Source: Candidatus Zixiibacteriota bacterium (GTDB lineage Bacteria > Zixibacteria > MSB-5A5 > GN15 > FEB-12). From it: DNA of 64,000 nt. The position numbers and the translations under genes are program-made. This document shows, piece by piece, positions 52,658 through 61,224 of the stretch. The DNA lies in NCBI GenBank assembly GCA_029860345.1, contig JAOUBJ010000009.1:121663-185662 (forward strand), read 5' to 3'. The notes below the pieces were generated by a model. The model did not search any database. It saw only the letters and a program-made list of their open reading frames with translations, and was not told the DNA's origin. Every line of letters begins with the position of its first letter. Positions within the stretch are counted from its first letter, which is position 1.

Positions 52658-52999
52658 CTGTCCGAAAAGTTGGTCAATTGCTGGGAAGCCAAGGGATGTG
52701 GTCGCGGACCCGGCGGCGAGAAATCCGCTGAACTTGGTGTCTGCCCCGCAGCATCTGATAGCGCGTGCAACGGTATCAACCGTGGTGAGGCCGGCGGTCG
52801 TATCTGTTGGGCGGTAGCCGGCACGCTCTGCGGTGGCAAGGTGCAGGGGTTATTTGCAGAAAAAATCGACTCGTGTATAAACTGCGACGTATTTAAGCAA
52901 ATCGCCAGCGAAGAAGGAGAAGACTTCCAGATGTTTCCCGGGGATGATCCCGACGTGACAACCGCTGATGACCGCACCTGTGAGTTCGAAAAAACCTGA
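52658..52999 (+). CDS. Two-CW domain-containing cysteine-rich small protein
   Basis: 113 residues. Two CW motifs: KLVNCWEAKGCGRGPGG and GRICWAVAGTLCGGKVQG, with further cysteines in LGVCPAA, ACNG and CINCDVF. The spacing suggests metal or Fe-S binding. This small family is found in various anaerobic and sulfur-related bacteria, and its function is unknown to me. The likely start is CTG at 52658, 8 bases after GGAGG; the first conventional start, TTG at 52670, leaves the ribosome site 20 bases away. It stands between polA and coaE with small gaps on each side. Confidence 0.75.
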   Translation: MSEKLVNCWEAKGCGRGPGGEKSAELGVCPAASDSACNGINRGEAGGRICWAVAGTLCGGKVQGLFAEKIDSCINCDVFKQIASEEGEDFQMFPGDDPDVTTADDRTCEFEKT

Positions 53000-53078
53000 T
53001 CCTGTCTTAAACTTCTGAACCAAAAAAACGGGGCGGCGAATTCTTGCCTTTGTGTGGTCCGAAGCGTTAATTGCATTC

Positions 53079-53681
53079 ATGTACATCGGACTGACAGGTC
53101 TTATCGGCTCAGGCAAATCTACGGCGGCTCAGATACTGGCTTCGCACGGCGCAGCCGTAATTGACGCCGACCATGTCGCCCGTGAAGTCATCGATCTTTA
53201 CCCTGAGTTGCTTGCCAAACTGGTGGCATGTTTCGGCGAAGACATACTCACACCGACCGGAAAACTCAGGCGCAAGAAACTGGCTATGCTCGCCTTTGCA
53301 GGTGAAAGAGCAAGACAAGAACTCAATAGCATAATGCATCCATACATAGGCCGAGAAATCAGACGGAGAATGACTCGGTTGAGCATTGGGCACCAAGTCG
53401 TCGTAATCGATGCCGCCCTCTTGCTGGGCAGCAGTATCGAGGACGACATGGACCAGATACTCGTAATCCATGCCTCACAATCGGTGCGACTTGGACGACT
53501 ACTCAAGCGCGGCCTGGCACGCGAGGATGCCCTCATGCGCATGAGCCGACAGCTTCCCTTTAGCGCCTTCAAACAGTGCGCAGACCGCCTGATTGTAAAT
53601 CAGGACAGTCTGGGTTCTCTTGAGAAGAAGGTGGCCAATTACTTCAAAACTATTACGTCCGAGCGACCCGGAAATGGTTGA
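53079..53681 (+). CDS. coaE: Dephospho-CoA kinase
   Basis: 200 residues. The last step of coenzyme A synthesis, phosphorylating the 3'-hydroxyl of dephospho-CoA. P-loop: YIGLTGLIGSGKSTAAQIL. The acceptor site is VIDADHVAREVIDLYPELLA, with the conserved DADH-AR. LRRKKLAMLAFAGERARQEL and IMHPYIGREIRRRM are the CoA-domain motifs, and VVIDAALLLGSSIEDDMDQI follows. It has glycine-serine where many have PLL(F/L)E in the LLLGS region. ATG 53079 fits the family N-terminus, though no clear ribosome site precedes it. The tkt promoter overlaps its last codons. Confidence 0.92.
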   Translation: MYIGLTGLIGSGKSTAAQILASHGAAVIDADHVAREVIDLYPELLAKLVACFGEDILTPTGKLRRKKLAMLAFAGERARQELNSIMHPYIGREIRRRMTRLSIGHQVVVIDAALLLGSSIEDDMDQILVIHASQSVRLGRLLKRGLAREDALMRMSRQLPFSAFKQCADRLIVNQDSLGSLEKKVANYFKTITSERPGNG

Positions 53682-53705
53682 CATATCACTATAAACACAT
53701 AGATT
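53678..53705 (+). promoter_or_regulatory. Putative promoter of tkt
   Basis: TTGACA (53678-53683), 16 bases, TAGATT (53700-53705), about 49 bases before the ATG at 53754. The -35 overlaps the coaE stop. Confidence 0.55.
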
Positions 53706-53753
53706 TGGCATCAGTAGAAAGTTACAGGTTTCACAAACCGTGAGGTTTTTGGT

Positions 53754-55766
53754 ATGACGATAGCGGATTCAAAAACAATGACAAAAATCGGCGAATACAC
53801 CAACGAACAGTTGCGCGAAAGAGCCAACTACATGCGCGGGCTGAACCTTGTCGGCTTGTGCTCGGCCAAGTCGGGACATTCCGGCGGAACGCTCGGCGTC
53901 ATGGATATTGCCTGCGCGCTTTATCTGAAAATTGCACGACACAACCCACAGGATCCCGAGTGGGAAGACCGTGATCGCGTCATCTGGTCGGCCGGTCACA
54001 AAGCTCCGGCCTTGTACACGGCTTTGGCTGTGTCCGGATACTTTCCCGAGCGGGACATGATGACCTTACGAATGCTCGGCTCCGGTTTGCAGGGTCATCC
54101 GCATCGCAAGGACTTAGCCGGCGTGGAGATATCTTCAGGTTCCCTGGGTCAGGGGTTCTCGGTTGCGGTTGGGATCGCGCTGGCGGCCAAGTTGGACAAA
54201 AAGGACTACCGCACCTTCGTGATCTCATCCGATGGTGAACATCAGGAGGGATCGATGTGGGAAGCGGCCATGTCGGCTGCCCACTATCAACTGGACAACC
54301 TGGTTCTGCTTTTGGATCGGAATCATTTGCAGATCGACGGCCGCACCGAAGACGTGATGAAGATCGATCCGGTCGGTGACAAATACCGCGCCTTCGGTTG
54401 GCATGTGTACGAGATCGACGGACACAACATGGACGACATTGTTAAACACCTCGACCTGGCTCGCAATCATAACGACAGCGGCAAGCCTGTGGTAGTGATC
54501 TGCAATACGATCAAGGGCAAGGGCGTGTCCTTTATGGAAGATGTCGCCGGATGGCATGGTAAGCCGCCGAACCGGGAAGAGTTGGACAAGAGTCTGATTG
54601 AACTGGGTCTGACTGAGACTTTCAATGCCGATGAATGGCTGAGCTATGGCCAGGAATTCGAAACCAAGGTTGAAAAACGGTTGGCCGACCAACTGCCGAA
54701 GTTCTCCGCCGACTTTTGGTGGAATAAAACGGATAGCATGCAAGTTGCCATGGACCCGACACGCAAAGGGTTTGGACGCGCCCTGGAAAAGTATGGCGAT
54801 GATGACCGAGTAGTCTGTATCGGCGCCGATATTTCCGGATCGATCACGATTTCCATGTTCAACGACAAACATCCCGAACGAAACGACCGCTTTCTGTCCA
54901 TGGGCGTGGCCGAGCAGAACTGCACAACCGTTGCCGCGGGTCTGGCCAAAGAAGGCAAGTTGCCGGTGTTCGGTACCTACGGTGTGTTTTCATCGGCTCG
55001 CAACCTGGATCAGGTGCGCGTGTCGATTTGCTACGGTGACTACAACGTCATGATAGTCGGCGCTCACGGCGGTATCTCGGTCGGTCCGGACGGTGCTACC
55101 CACCAGGAATTGGAGTCGCTCTTTCAGATGACTGGCCTTCCGAACATGAACGTTGCCGTGCCGTGTGATGCCGTCGAAACGTTCAAAATGACCAAAGCGT
55201 TGTTGTTCGATATTGTCGGCCCCAAGTATCTCCGGTTCGCTCGTGAGGCCACGCCGATTATCACCACCGAGGACACGCCGTTCAAGTTCGGTGAGGCCAA
55301 TGTTTTCAGATTCAGGAAAGAGGCTGAGAACATGGTGGATGCGTTCGATTGCTGTCTGGCCTCCGACTATAAGAACGAAAACGAGAATTTGACTATCATC
55401 TCGTGCGGTCCTGAAACTCCGGAAGCACTGCGTGCGGCCTGGATTCTCAAAAAGGATTTTGGGATTGAAACGCGCGTGATAAATATGCATACGGTTAAGC
55501 CTCTTGATAAGAAGGCCATCATCCGCGCCGTGTTCGAAACCAAAGCGGTATTGACCGCCGAGGAACATCAGGCCGGCGGCTTGGGCAACCTGGTGGCCGC
55601 GGTGATCTGTCGCGACTGCCCGGACGAGACGAAAAGTGTGCCTTTCGCAATGGTGGGCGTACAGGATCGTTTCGGAGAGTCGGGCAAATCCTGGCAACTC
55701 ATCAAGGAGTTCGGCCTGGCCGCCGAACATATTGCCGACAAAGCGAAGCAAATACTGGGACTATAA
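53754..55766 (+). CDS. tkt: Transketolase
   Basis: 670 residues, a single-chain transketolase. Thiamine diphosphate-binding domain: CSAKSGHSGGTLGVMDIA, then SSGSLGQGFSVAVGIALAAK, and the ThDP motif ISSDGEHQEGSMWEAAMSAA through LDRNHLQIDG. The second domain has VCIGADISGSITIS, FLSMGVAEQNCTTVAAGLAK and YGVFSSARNLDQVRVSICYG with the PYR-domain glutamate in AEQN. A C-terminal transketolase domain ends with AEEHQAGGLGNLVAAVI. It interconverts pentose phosphates and glycolytic sugars and makes erythrose 4-phosphate, the substrate of the DAHP synthase at 28147. Its sequence resembles the short two-subunit type joined together rather than E. coli TktA, judged by eye. Confidence 0.93.
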   Translation: MTIADSKTMTKIGEYTNEQLRERANYMRGLNLVGLCSAKSGHSGGTLGVMDIACALYLKIARHNPQDPEWEDRDRVIWSAGHKAPALYTALAVSGYFPERDMMTLRMLGSGLQGHPHRKDLAGVEISSGSLGQGFSVAVGIALAAKLDKKDYRTFVISSDGEHQEGSMWEAAMSAAHYQLDNLVLLLDRNHLQIDGRTEDVMKIDPVGDKYRAFGWHVYEIDGHNMDDIVKHLDLARNHNDSGKPVVVICNTIKGKGVSFMEDVAGWHGKPPNREELDKSLIELGLTETFNADEWLSYGQEFETKVEKRLADQLPKFSADFWWNKTDSMQVAMDPTRKGFGRALEKYGDDDRVVCIGADISGSITISMFNDKHPERNDRFLSMGVAEQNCTTVAAGLAKEGKLPVFGTYGVFSSARNLDQVRVSICYGDYNVMIVGAHGGISVGPDGATHQELESLFQMTGLPNMNVAVPCDAVETFKMTKALLFDIVGPKYLRFAREATPIITTEDTPFKFGEANVFRFRKEAENMVDAFDCCLASDYKNENENLTIISCGPETPEALRAAWILKKDFGIETRVINMHTVKPLDKKAIIRAVFETKAVLTAEEHQAGGLGNLVAAVICRDCPDETKSVPFAMVGVQDRFGESGKSWQLIKEFGLAAEHIADKAKQILGL

Positions 55767-55783
55767 TAATAGAAGGTAATGTC

Positions 55784-56953
55784 ATGCAGTTTGCCGATAG
55801 ACTGAGTCGTTTGGGCACCGAAAGCGCCTTCGAAGTACTGGCCAGAGCCAGACAACTGGAGGCCGAGGGAAAATCCGTCATTCATCTGGAAATCGGAGAG
55901 CCGGATTTCGACACACCCAAGAACATTTGTGAGGCCGGTAAGAAAGCCATCGATGCCGGGATGACGCACTATTGTCCTTCAGCCGGCCTACCCGAAGCCC
56001 GCAAAGCTGTGGCCGAGTATTTCTCCAGGACGCGAGGAGCCGACGTGGCCATGGAAAACGTGGTGGTCATGCCCGGCGCCAAACCGTTGATTTTCAACGT
56101 GATCTTTGCGTTAATTAATGCAGGAGATGAAGTCATCTACCCGAATCCGGGCTACCCTATCTATGAATCGGTGATCGATTATTGCGGCGGCAAGCCGGTA
56201 CCGATGCATCTGAAAGAAGAGGTTGGCTTCAGGTTTTCTGTCGATGACCTCAGGGCGTTGGTGACGCCCAAAACCAAAGCGATCGTTATCAATTCACCTC
56301 AAAACCCGACCGGCGGCGTGCTGACTGCCACCGATCTGGAAGCAATCTACGCCCTGGCCGAAGAACATGACCTGTGGATAATGACCGACGAAATCTACTC
56401 GCGGATAATCTACGAAAAAGAATTCCAGTCCATTTGCAGCGTCCCGGGCGCTCTGAAACGGACGGTAGCTATCGACGGCATGTCCAAGACTTACTCGATG
56501 ACCGGCTGGCGTCTGGGGTACGGCATCATGCCGACTTCGCTCGTTGAGGTGCAGACAAAACTGGCCATCAACAATTTCTCATGCACGGCGCCCTTCGCCC
56601 AGCATGCCATGATCGAGGCGTTGACCGGCCCGCAGGACGACGTGGACACGATGGTGGCCGAGTTCCAAAAGCGGCGCGATGTATTCGTTGAAGGATTGAA
56701 CGCGATTGACGGTGTTACCTGCACCAATCCATACGGTGCTTTCTACGTATTCCCGAACGTCTCGGCCACCGGGTTCAAGTCAAAAGATTTGGCTACACGA
56801 CTTCTGGACGAAGCGGGTATTGCCGGACTATCCGGCACGGCATTCGGTTCTTTCGGTGAGGGATACCTGCGTTTCTCCTACGCCAACTCGGTGACGAACA
56901 TCAAGGAAGCGCTGGCTCGGTTCAGTAAATTCCTGGTGGGCGCGACGGTATAA
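55784..56953 (+). CDS. PLP-dependent class I aminotransferase (AspC-like)
   Basis: 389 residues. Fold-type I aminotransferase of the Thermus/Bacillus aspartate type. It begins RLSRLGTESAFEVLARARQL with VIHLEIGEPDFDTPKNI, then VVMPGAKPLIFNVIFALI, YPNPGYPIYESVIDYCGG, INSPQNPTGGVL, LWIMTDEIYSRIIYE, and the PLP lysine in AIDGMSKTYSMTGWRLGYGI (about residue 236). R in FLRFSYANS-like YLRFSYANS holds the substrate carboxylate. Aspartate, alanine and aromatic activities are all found in this group. It follows tkt by 17 bases with AGAAGG as ribosome site, so they are co-transcribed. Confidence 0.87.
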   Translation: MQFADRLSRLGTESAFEVLARARQLEAEGKSVIHLEIGEPDFDTPKNICEAGKKAIDAGMTHYCPSAGLPEARKAVAEYFSRTRGADVAMENVVVMPGAKPLIFNVIFALINAGDEVIYPNPGYPIYESVIDYCGGKPVPMHLKEEVGFRFSVDDLRALVTPKTKAIVINSPQNPTGGVLTATDLEAIYALAEEHDLWIMTDEIYSRIIYEKEFQSICSVPGALKRTVAIDGMSKTYSMTGWRLGYGIMPTSLVEVQTKLAINNFSCTAPFAQHAMIEALTGPQDDVDTMVAEFQKRRDVFVEGLNAIDGVTCTNPYGAFYVFPNVSATGFKSKDLATRLLDEAGIAGLSGTAFGSFGEGYLRFSYANSVTNIKEALARFSKFLVGATV

Positions 56954-57026
56954 AGCAAACGCCGAGGATGGACCCCCGCCTTCGCGGGGGTGACAGAGAT
57001 AAGTGCGGGGGTGACAAAACGAGCAT

Positions 57027-57053
57027 GGCCGGGTAACTGCCCGGCCTTTTTTT
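57027..57053 (+). terminator. Terminator of the tkt-aminotransferase operon
   Basis: GGCCGGG (57027-57033), loop TAACTG, CCCGGCC (57040-57046), then seven T. A canonical intrinsic terminator. Confidence 0.9.
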
Positions 57054-57207
57054 GTATGAGCACGTATCGGGTTGGGCTGGGTCCTTTCCCGCTTAGAGCG
57101 GGATGAGACCCTGCGCCAGTCTACTGTGCGCCAAGTGTGAGCACGTATAGCGGGTCCGTCTTCGCCGTAGGTCCGCCGAAGGAGGGAACCCGCCTCTTGA
57201 CCGTAGG

Positions 57208-57250
57208 TCAGGACCCCTTGTGGTCCTGACATCCCGCGCCACGCGGGATT
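57208..57250. repeat. GTCAGGACC intergenic double hairpin, copy
   Basis: GTCAGGACC (57208-57216) pairs with GGTCCTGAC (57223-57231); directly adjacent ATCCCGCG and CGCGGGAT form a second stem (57232-57250). Same paired-hairpin layout as after trpA. Confidence 0.6.
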
Positions 57251-57300
57251 CTCTTGGAACTGACACTCGGGTGACGTACACCATACACAGAAGAGAAGAT

Positions 57301-57327
57301 GGATTCCGGGTCAAAGCCCGGAATGAC
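57301..57327. repeat. Dispersed hairpin repeat, copy 2
   Basis: Identical over 27 bases to 12163-12189; ATTCCGGG and CCCGGAAT form the stem around TCAAAG. Confidence 0.65.
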
Positions 57328-57426
57328 AGATGATGGGCGGAAAGCGCAATGAGTGATTTATCACCCAGCCTTTCTTGAAACATAGTTTTAATTGAAAAAC
57401 GACCGGGCTGCTCCTAATATAAGGGC

Positions 57427-58224
57427 ATGAAGTATGCAGTGGTGACCACCAACTTGCTTGACCTGCGCACACATCCGGACCACGGAGCCGAGCGGGCCAG
57501 CCAGCTCTTTTTGGGACAGCCTTTGATGGTCACTAGTGTTCGCAGAGGTTTCGCCCGCGTAAAGCAGCCGGACGGTTACTCAGGCTGGGTTGACCAGAGG
57601 TTTTTATCGAAAGCCGAACGAACGATTTTTGATCAATGGCCGTCGATGGTCAACGCCGTGGTGTCCAGCGCCAAAGGTGCGCCGTGTTTTGACTCAAGCG
57701 GTAAACCCACGCCGCCGCACATTTTGCTCTATGGCACCCTGGTGAAGACAGCCTGCTCCCGTAGGGGCACACAAAGGCTTGCTCTTGCGGGAGAAGGGAA
57801 TCTCTTTGTTAAGAGATCGCATTTCAGGTCGATTAGTCGAACAACGGCGGGAAAACTATCCGGGCGGCGGCTATTGAATGAAGCGCGCAGATTTCTCGGC
57901 GTGCCGTATTTGTGGGGTGGTGTTAGTCCTCTGGGCTTTGACTGTTCCGGATTCGTCCAGACTCTTTTGGCCGGTTTCGGAATTTGCATACCCAGAGACA
58001 CGCGCCAACAGATCGGAGTAGGTCAAAAAGTGGAACGAGATCGTATAAAGACCGGAGACCTGATGTTTTTCGACCGGCATGTCGGCTTGGCTATCGGCGC
58101 AGAGAAGATAATACATGCTTCGCGCGGCGGTGGCGGTGTCAGGATAAACAGCTTGAACCGAAACGACCATGACTACCGCGCTGATCTGGATCGCGATTTT
58201 CGAACGGCAAGGAGATTGTTGTAA
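57427..58224 (+). CDS. NlpC/P60-family endopeptidase with SH3 domains (YkfC-like)
   Basis: 265 residues, without a signal peptide, so probably cytoplasmic. Two N-terminal SH3-like segments (about 1-60, LLDLRTHPDHGAERASQLFL and GYSGWVDQRFLSKAE; the second about 70-130) lead to an NlpC/P60 domain. The catalytic cysteine is in LGFDCSGFVQTL (about residue 178), the histidine in MFFDRHVGLAIG, and the third polar residue in the IIHASRGGG segment. YkfC-type enzymes cleave gamma-D-Glu-diaminopimelate bonds in muropeptides that start with L-Ala. The next gene, overlapping by one base, is the dipeptide epimerase acting on the product, which strongly supports a murein-peptide recycling role. Confidence 0.88.
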   Translation: MKYAVVTTNLLDLRTHPDHGAERASQLFLGQPLMVTSVRRGFARVKQPDGYSGWVDQRFLSKAERTIFDQWPSMVNAVVSSAKGAPCFDSSGKPTPPHILLYGTLVKTACSRRGTQRLALAGEGNLFVKRSHFRSISRTTAGKLSGRRLLNEARRFLGVPYLWGGVSPLGFDCSGFVQTLLAGFGICIPRDTRQQIGVGQKVERDRIKTGDLMFFDRHVGLAIGAEKIIHASRGGGGVRINSLNRNDHDYRADLDRDFRTARRLL

Positions 58225-59252
58225 TGGAACTATCAACTTTCAAAGTCAGCATCCCACTCAAGAAAAAGTTCACTGTGGCCGGGGGAGATGCTTCCATAAA
58301 AACCAACTTGTTGATAGTTCTCAACAATCGTTATCCCGGCGAGGCCGCGCCTTCCGTGCAGTACGGACCGAGCGTGGATGATCTGCTGGTCGACATTGAA
58401 AAAGGCCTTGAGGTATTGCGCAATCTCGACACTATCGATACCGACACTCTGGCATTGGTGGATGGCTTACAGATCGATCCTACAGCCAGAGCTGCGCTCA
58501 CCGGTATGGTGCTGAATTATATCTCCGGTGAAACACGTCGATATCCCTGGGAGGTGATGTCGCTCAGCACACCGGTCGGGATCAAAAGTTCGTTCACCGT
58601 AGCCATTGCCGAAACAAACGAAATGATTCGGGATATCAAGAAGTCTGCTTACCCGATCGTGAAAGTCAAGATGGGGCATGAGCAGGACGTCATGCTTCTG
58701 GACGCGCTGAGTCAAATCAAAGACAAGGAGATTCGTGTCGACGCCAATGGTGGATGGTCCTGTGCCAAGGCGGAAGAGATGATCCACCACCTGGGGGAGT
58801 GTGGTGTGACGGTGATCGAGCAACCGACCAGCATCGACTTCGTCAAGGAATGGCCGCATCTTAAAGGTAAGCAAGAGCAGGTCGAACTGATAATCGATGA
58901 AGGCCTGGGGTCCGGTGAGGACTACGATCAATGTCGGGAGTTCGTCGACGGTGTTAACCTGAAAATGGAAAAGTGCGGAGGCATTCTCAAGGCCATGGAA
59001 CTGGCCCGCCGGGCGCGCGAAGACGGGAAAAAGATCATGCTCGGTTGTATGGTTGAATCGTCGGTCGGTATTGCCCAGTCGGTTTACATGTCGTCATTGG
59101 CCGATTACTTCGACCTGGACGGACCCTTGCTTCTTGAGGATGACATCGCACGTGGAATCAGTTTTGACATGGAGTCAATTCGAGTCGACCGGGAGATAAT
59201 CGGCGGCCCGAAGCTGAAACGGGATGTGGTCGAGAAGTATATCAGTAGATAG
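58224..59252 (+). CDS. L-Ala-D/L-Glu dipeptide epimerase
   Basis: 342 residues, enolase superfamily (muconate-lactonizing type). The N-terminal capping domain starts TFKVSIPLKKKFTVAGGDAS. Barrel motifs: VKVKMGHEQD with the KxK catalytic lysine, IRVDANGGWS (metal aspartate), VIEQPTS (metal glutamate), LIIDEGLGSG (metal aspartate/glutamate), VNLKMEKCGGILKAME with the second catalytic lysine (KMxKxGG), and MLGCMVESSVGIA, typical of dipeptide epimerases. It interconverts L-Ala-D-Glu and L-Ala-L-Glu, allowing murein peptides to be broken down further (YcjG/YkfB role). Start ATG overlaps the endopeptidase stop by one base. Confidence 0.88.
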   Translation: MELSTFKVSIPLKKKFTVAGGDASIKTNLLIVLNNRYPGEAAPSVQYGPSVDDLLVDIEKGLEVLRNLDTIDTDTLALVDGLQIDPTARAALTGMVLNYISGETRRYPWEVMSLSTPVGIKSSFTVAIAETNEMIRDIKKSAYPIVKVKMGHEQDVMLLDALSQIKDKEIRVDANGGWSCAKAEEMIHHLGECGVTVIEQPTSIDFVKEWPHLKGKQEQVELIIDEGLGSGEDYDQCREFVDGVNLKMEKCGGILKAMELARRAREDGKKIMLGCMVESSVGIAQSVYMSSLADYFDLDGPLLLEDDIARGISFDMESIRVDREIIGGPKLKRDVVEKYISR

Positions 59253-59259
59253 AGGCTAC

Positions 59260-61224
59260 GTGCTGAGCCGGTTGCTTGGAGCCATCCTGCCGCTTCTCAT
59301 TTGTTGCGTTGTATCCTCGGCGTCGGCTGAGGATCGAATCGTGGTCGTATATCCCAAACCCGACCAAACCATCTCGGCCGTCGACTCGACTTTCATTCTG
59401 GGTCACATCCCACCCAAGCGTGGTGACTGGGTTTACCGTTTGGAAATCAATCAGCAACCGGTCGAGGTTCATCCAGACGGAGGGTTTCTTGCCTACCTGC
59501 CTATCGAGCCGGGCGAGTTTACTTTTGAGCTTGATGCCTTTCTTGTTGGCCTGAAACCTGAGTATCAGAAGCGGATCAAAACTCCCTACACCCAGCCGCA
59601 GCCTGCCTATTCGACACGTCTCACCAAAAGTCTGACCGTTTTCGTTCCCGAACCACAACCGGCCCTCAATCCGGACTCGCTGGTGATCGTTGGTGATTAT
59701 GCGCCACCGCGCGGTGATCTGGTTTTGGCCGCCGGGGATCGATTGGTGGCGGGCTTTAGGGGAACACCCGGTTGTCGAGCCTGGTTTTCGGTGGCCGGTG
59801 TCGTTGATTCTGTCCCCATGGCCGAAACCCGTCCGCGGCCGCAGCCATACTGGGGTGAGGCGGTTTTTGGCGCCGGCGCGGTGCCGGAGTCGCTTATGGT
59901 GCGGGGAGTATACTCGGGTTTCTACGAGCTACCGGACTCCGCCGTCGCCGACACTGTGCGCATCGGCTACCATCTGGCGCCGCCTTCGGAAGAAGTTTTG
60001 TTTGCTCGCGCTCTCCTTAACCCGGAACAACCAACAGTGTTGCAGTTCCATCGCTACCTGAGATGGCTTCGGGCCGGTCCCATTCATGACAGCAGTGGCT
60101 ACGCGGTCACTGTCAACCATCCCCGCTATCCCTTCACGGTGCGCTTTACGGACTCGGTGCAAATTGTCCGGCATGGTCCCAGGAAGGGATACCTGTCGAT
60201 CTTTCAACCTTCAGGCGTCGAAGCTCTGGTCGTCGGCGCCGAGGGCGACTGGTACCGGACCAAGTTGTCGCAGACTCAGTTTGGGTGGGTCGCCCGCGAG
60301 TCGGTGGAAGCTCTCTCCAAAGGTATCCTGCCGACCCATTCATACTTGTCGTCAATCCGCACTCACGCCGCCGCCGACCATGTATTGGTAGAGTTTCCAC
60401 TCAAGGGCGTGCATCCCTTTCGCATCGTGGAGCACGACCGACGAACACTTATCATTCAGTTGTTCGGCGTCACCAGCGATACCGATTGGATTCGCTACGA
60501 CTTTTCAGATCAACTGATCGATCTGGCCACCTGGTCTCAACCGGAGCCGGAATTGTACCAACTGAAACTGGACCTCACTCAGGACTTATGGGGCTATGAC
60601 GGTTACTATCAGGGCAACACTTTTTATTGCCGCATAAATCGTGCCCCCGACGATGTTCACCGGCTGCGGGGGAAGACGGTCGTGGTCGATCCCGGACATT
60701 CAGGCGATCCGGGAGCCATTGGACCGACCGGATACACCGAAGCGAAGGCCAATCTCAAAATCTCCCTGGCTCTCAAAAAGGAACTCCGACGCAAGGGGGC
60801 CAAGGTGGTCATGACGCGCCAGGACGACCGTCACGTTGCGCTGTATGATCGCCCCTCCATCGCCAAGGCGAACGACGCCGATTTGTTCGTGTCGATCCAC
60901 AACAACGCTCTTCCGGACGGTGTCAATCCATTCGTTAACAACGGCAGTTCTACCTATTACTATCATCCGCACTCGATAGACCTGGCACGCGCGATCCAGA
61001 AGGAACTTCTGAGTGAGACGAAACTGAACGACTATGGACTATACCACGGCAATCTTGCCGTCAATCGCCCCACCCAGTATCCGGCGGTGTTGATCGAGTG
61101 TGCTTTCATGATTCTGCCGGAGCAGGAAGCGGCGCTCAAGGATGATAAGTACTGCAAGAAAGTCGCCAAGGGAATTGTCAAAGGAATCGAACGTTTCCTG
61201 AAGGAGTACTCCCGTGGGAAATAA
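59260..61224 (+). CDS. N-acetylmuramoyl-L-alanine amidase (Amidase_3) with long N-terminal region
   Basis: About 654 residues. A signal peptide (to about 22, CCVVSSASA) is followed by about 440 residues of beta-rich sequence, including Ig-like segments (about 25-110 and 140-220), an SH3-like piece (about 305-350) and an AMIN-like region, and then an Amidase_3 domain from about 480. Zinc ligands and catalytic residues: VVVDPGHSGDPGA, GYTEAKANLKIS, LFVSIHNNALPDG and YPAVLIECAFMILPEQE. It cuts the bond between MurNAc and L-alanine in peptidoglycan, outside the cytoplasm. Start GTG 59260 (AGAGG upstream) is preferred to the TGG-containing extension from 59224 overlapping the epimerase. Together with the two genes before it, it forms a peptidoglycan turnover unit. 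Confidence 0.87.
   Translation: MLSRLLGAILPLLICCVVSSASAEDRIVVVYPKPDQTISAVDSTFILGHIPPKRGDWVYRLEINQQPVEVHPDGGFLAYLPIEPGEFTFELDAFLVGLKPEYQKRIKTPYTQPQPAYSTRLTKSLTVFVPEPQPALNPDSLVIVGDYAPPRGDLVLAAGDRLVAGFRGTPGCRAWFSVAGVVDSVPMAETRPRPQPYWGEAVFGAGAVPESLMVRGVYSGFYELPDSAVADTVRIGYHLAPPSEEVLFARALLNPEQPTVLQFHRYLRWLRAGPIHDSSGYAVTVNHPRYPFTVRFTDSVQIVRHGPRKGYLSIFQPSGVEALVVGAEGDWYRTKLSQTQFGWVARESVEALSKGILPTHSYLSSIRTHAAADHVLVEFPLKGVHPFRIVEHDRRTLIIQLFGVTSDTDWIRYDFSDQLIDLATWSQPEPELYQLKLDLTQDLWGYDGYYQGNTFYCRINRAPDDVHRLRGKTVVVDPGHSGDPGAIGPTGYTEAKANLKISLALKKELRRKGAKVVMTRQDDRHVALYDRPSIAKANDADLFVSIHNNALPDGVNPFVNNGSSTYYYHPHSIDLARAIQKELLSETKLNDYGLYHGNLAVNRPTQYPAVLIECAFMILPEQEAALKDDKYCKKVAKGIVKGIERFLKEYSRGK

Larger units (their letters stand above)
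56954..57426. other. Repeat-rich intergenic region after aminotransferase
   Basis: No coding sequence. In order: a CCCCCGC-CTTC-GCGGGGG hairpin near 56983-57000 and a partial repeat (GCGGGGGTGAC) near 57005, a terminator (57027-57053), a GTCAGGACC family hairpin (57208-57231) followed by a second stem (57232-57250), the 27-base dispersed repeat (57301-57327), and TGATTTATCA near 57352-57361 that echoes the arms at 11973 and 12299. Confidence 0.6.
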
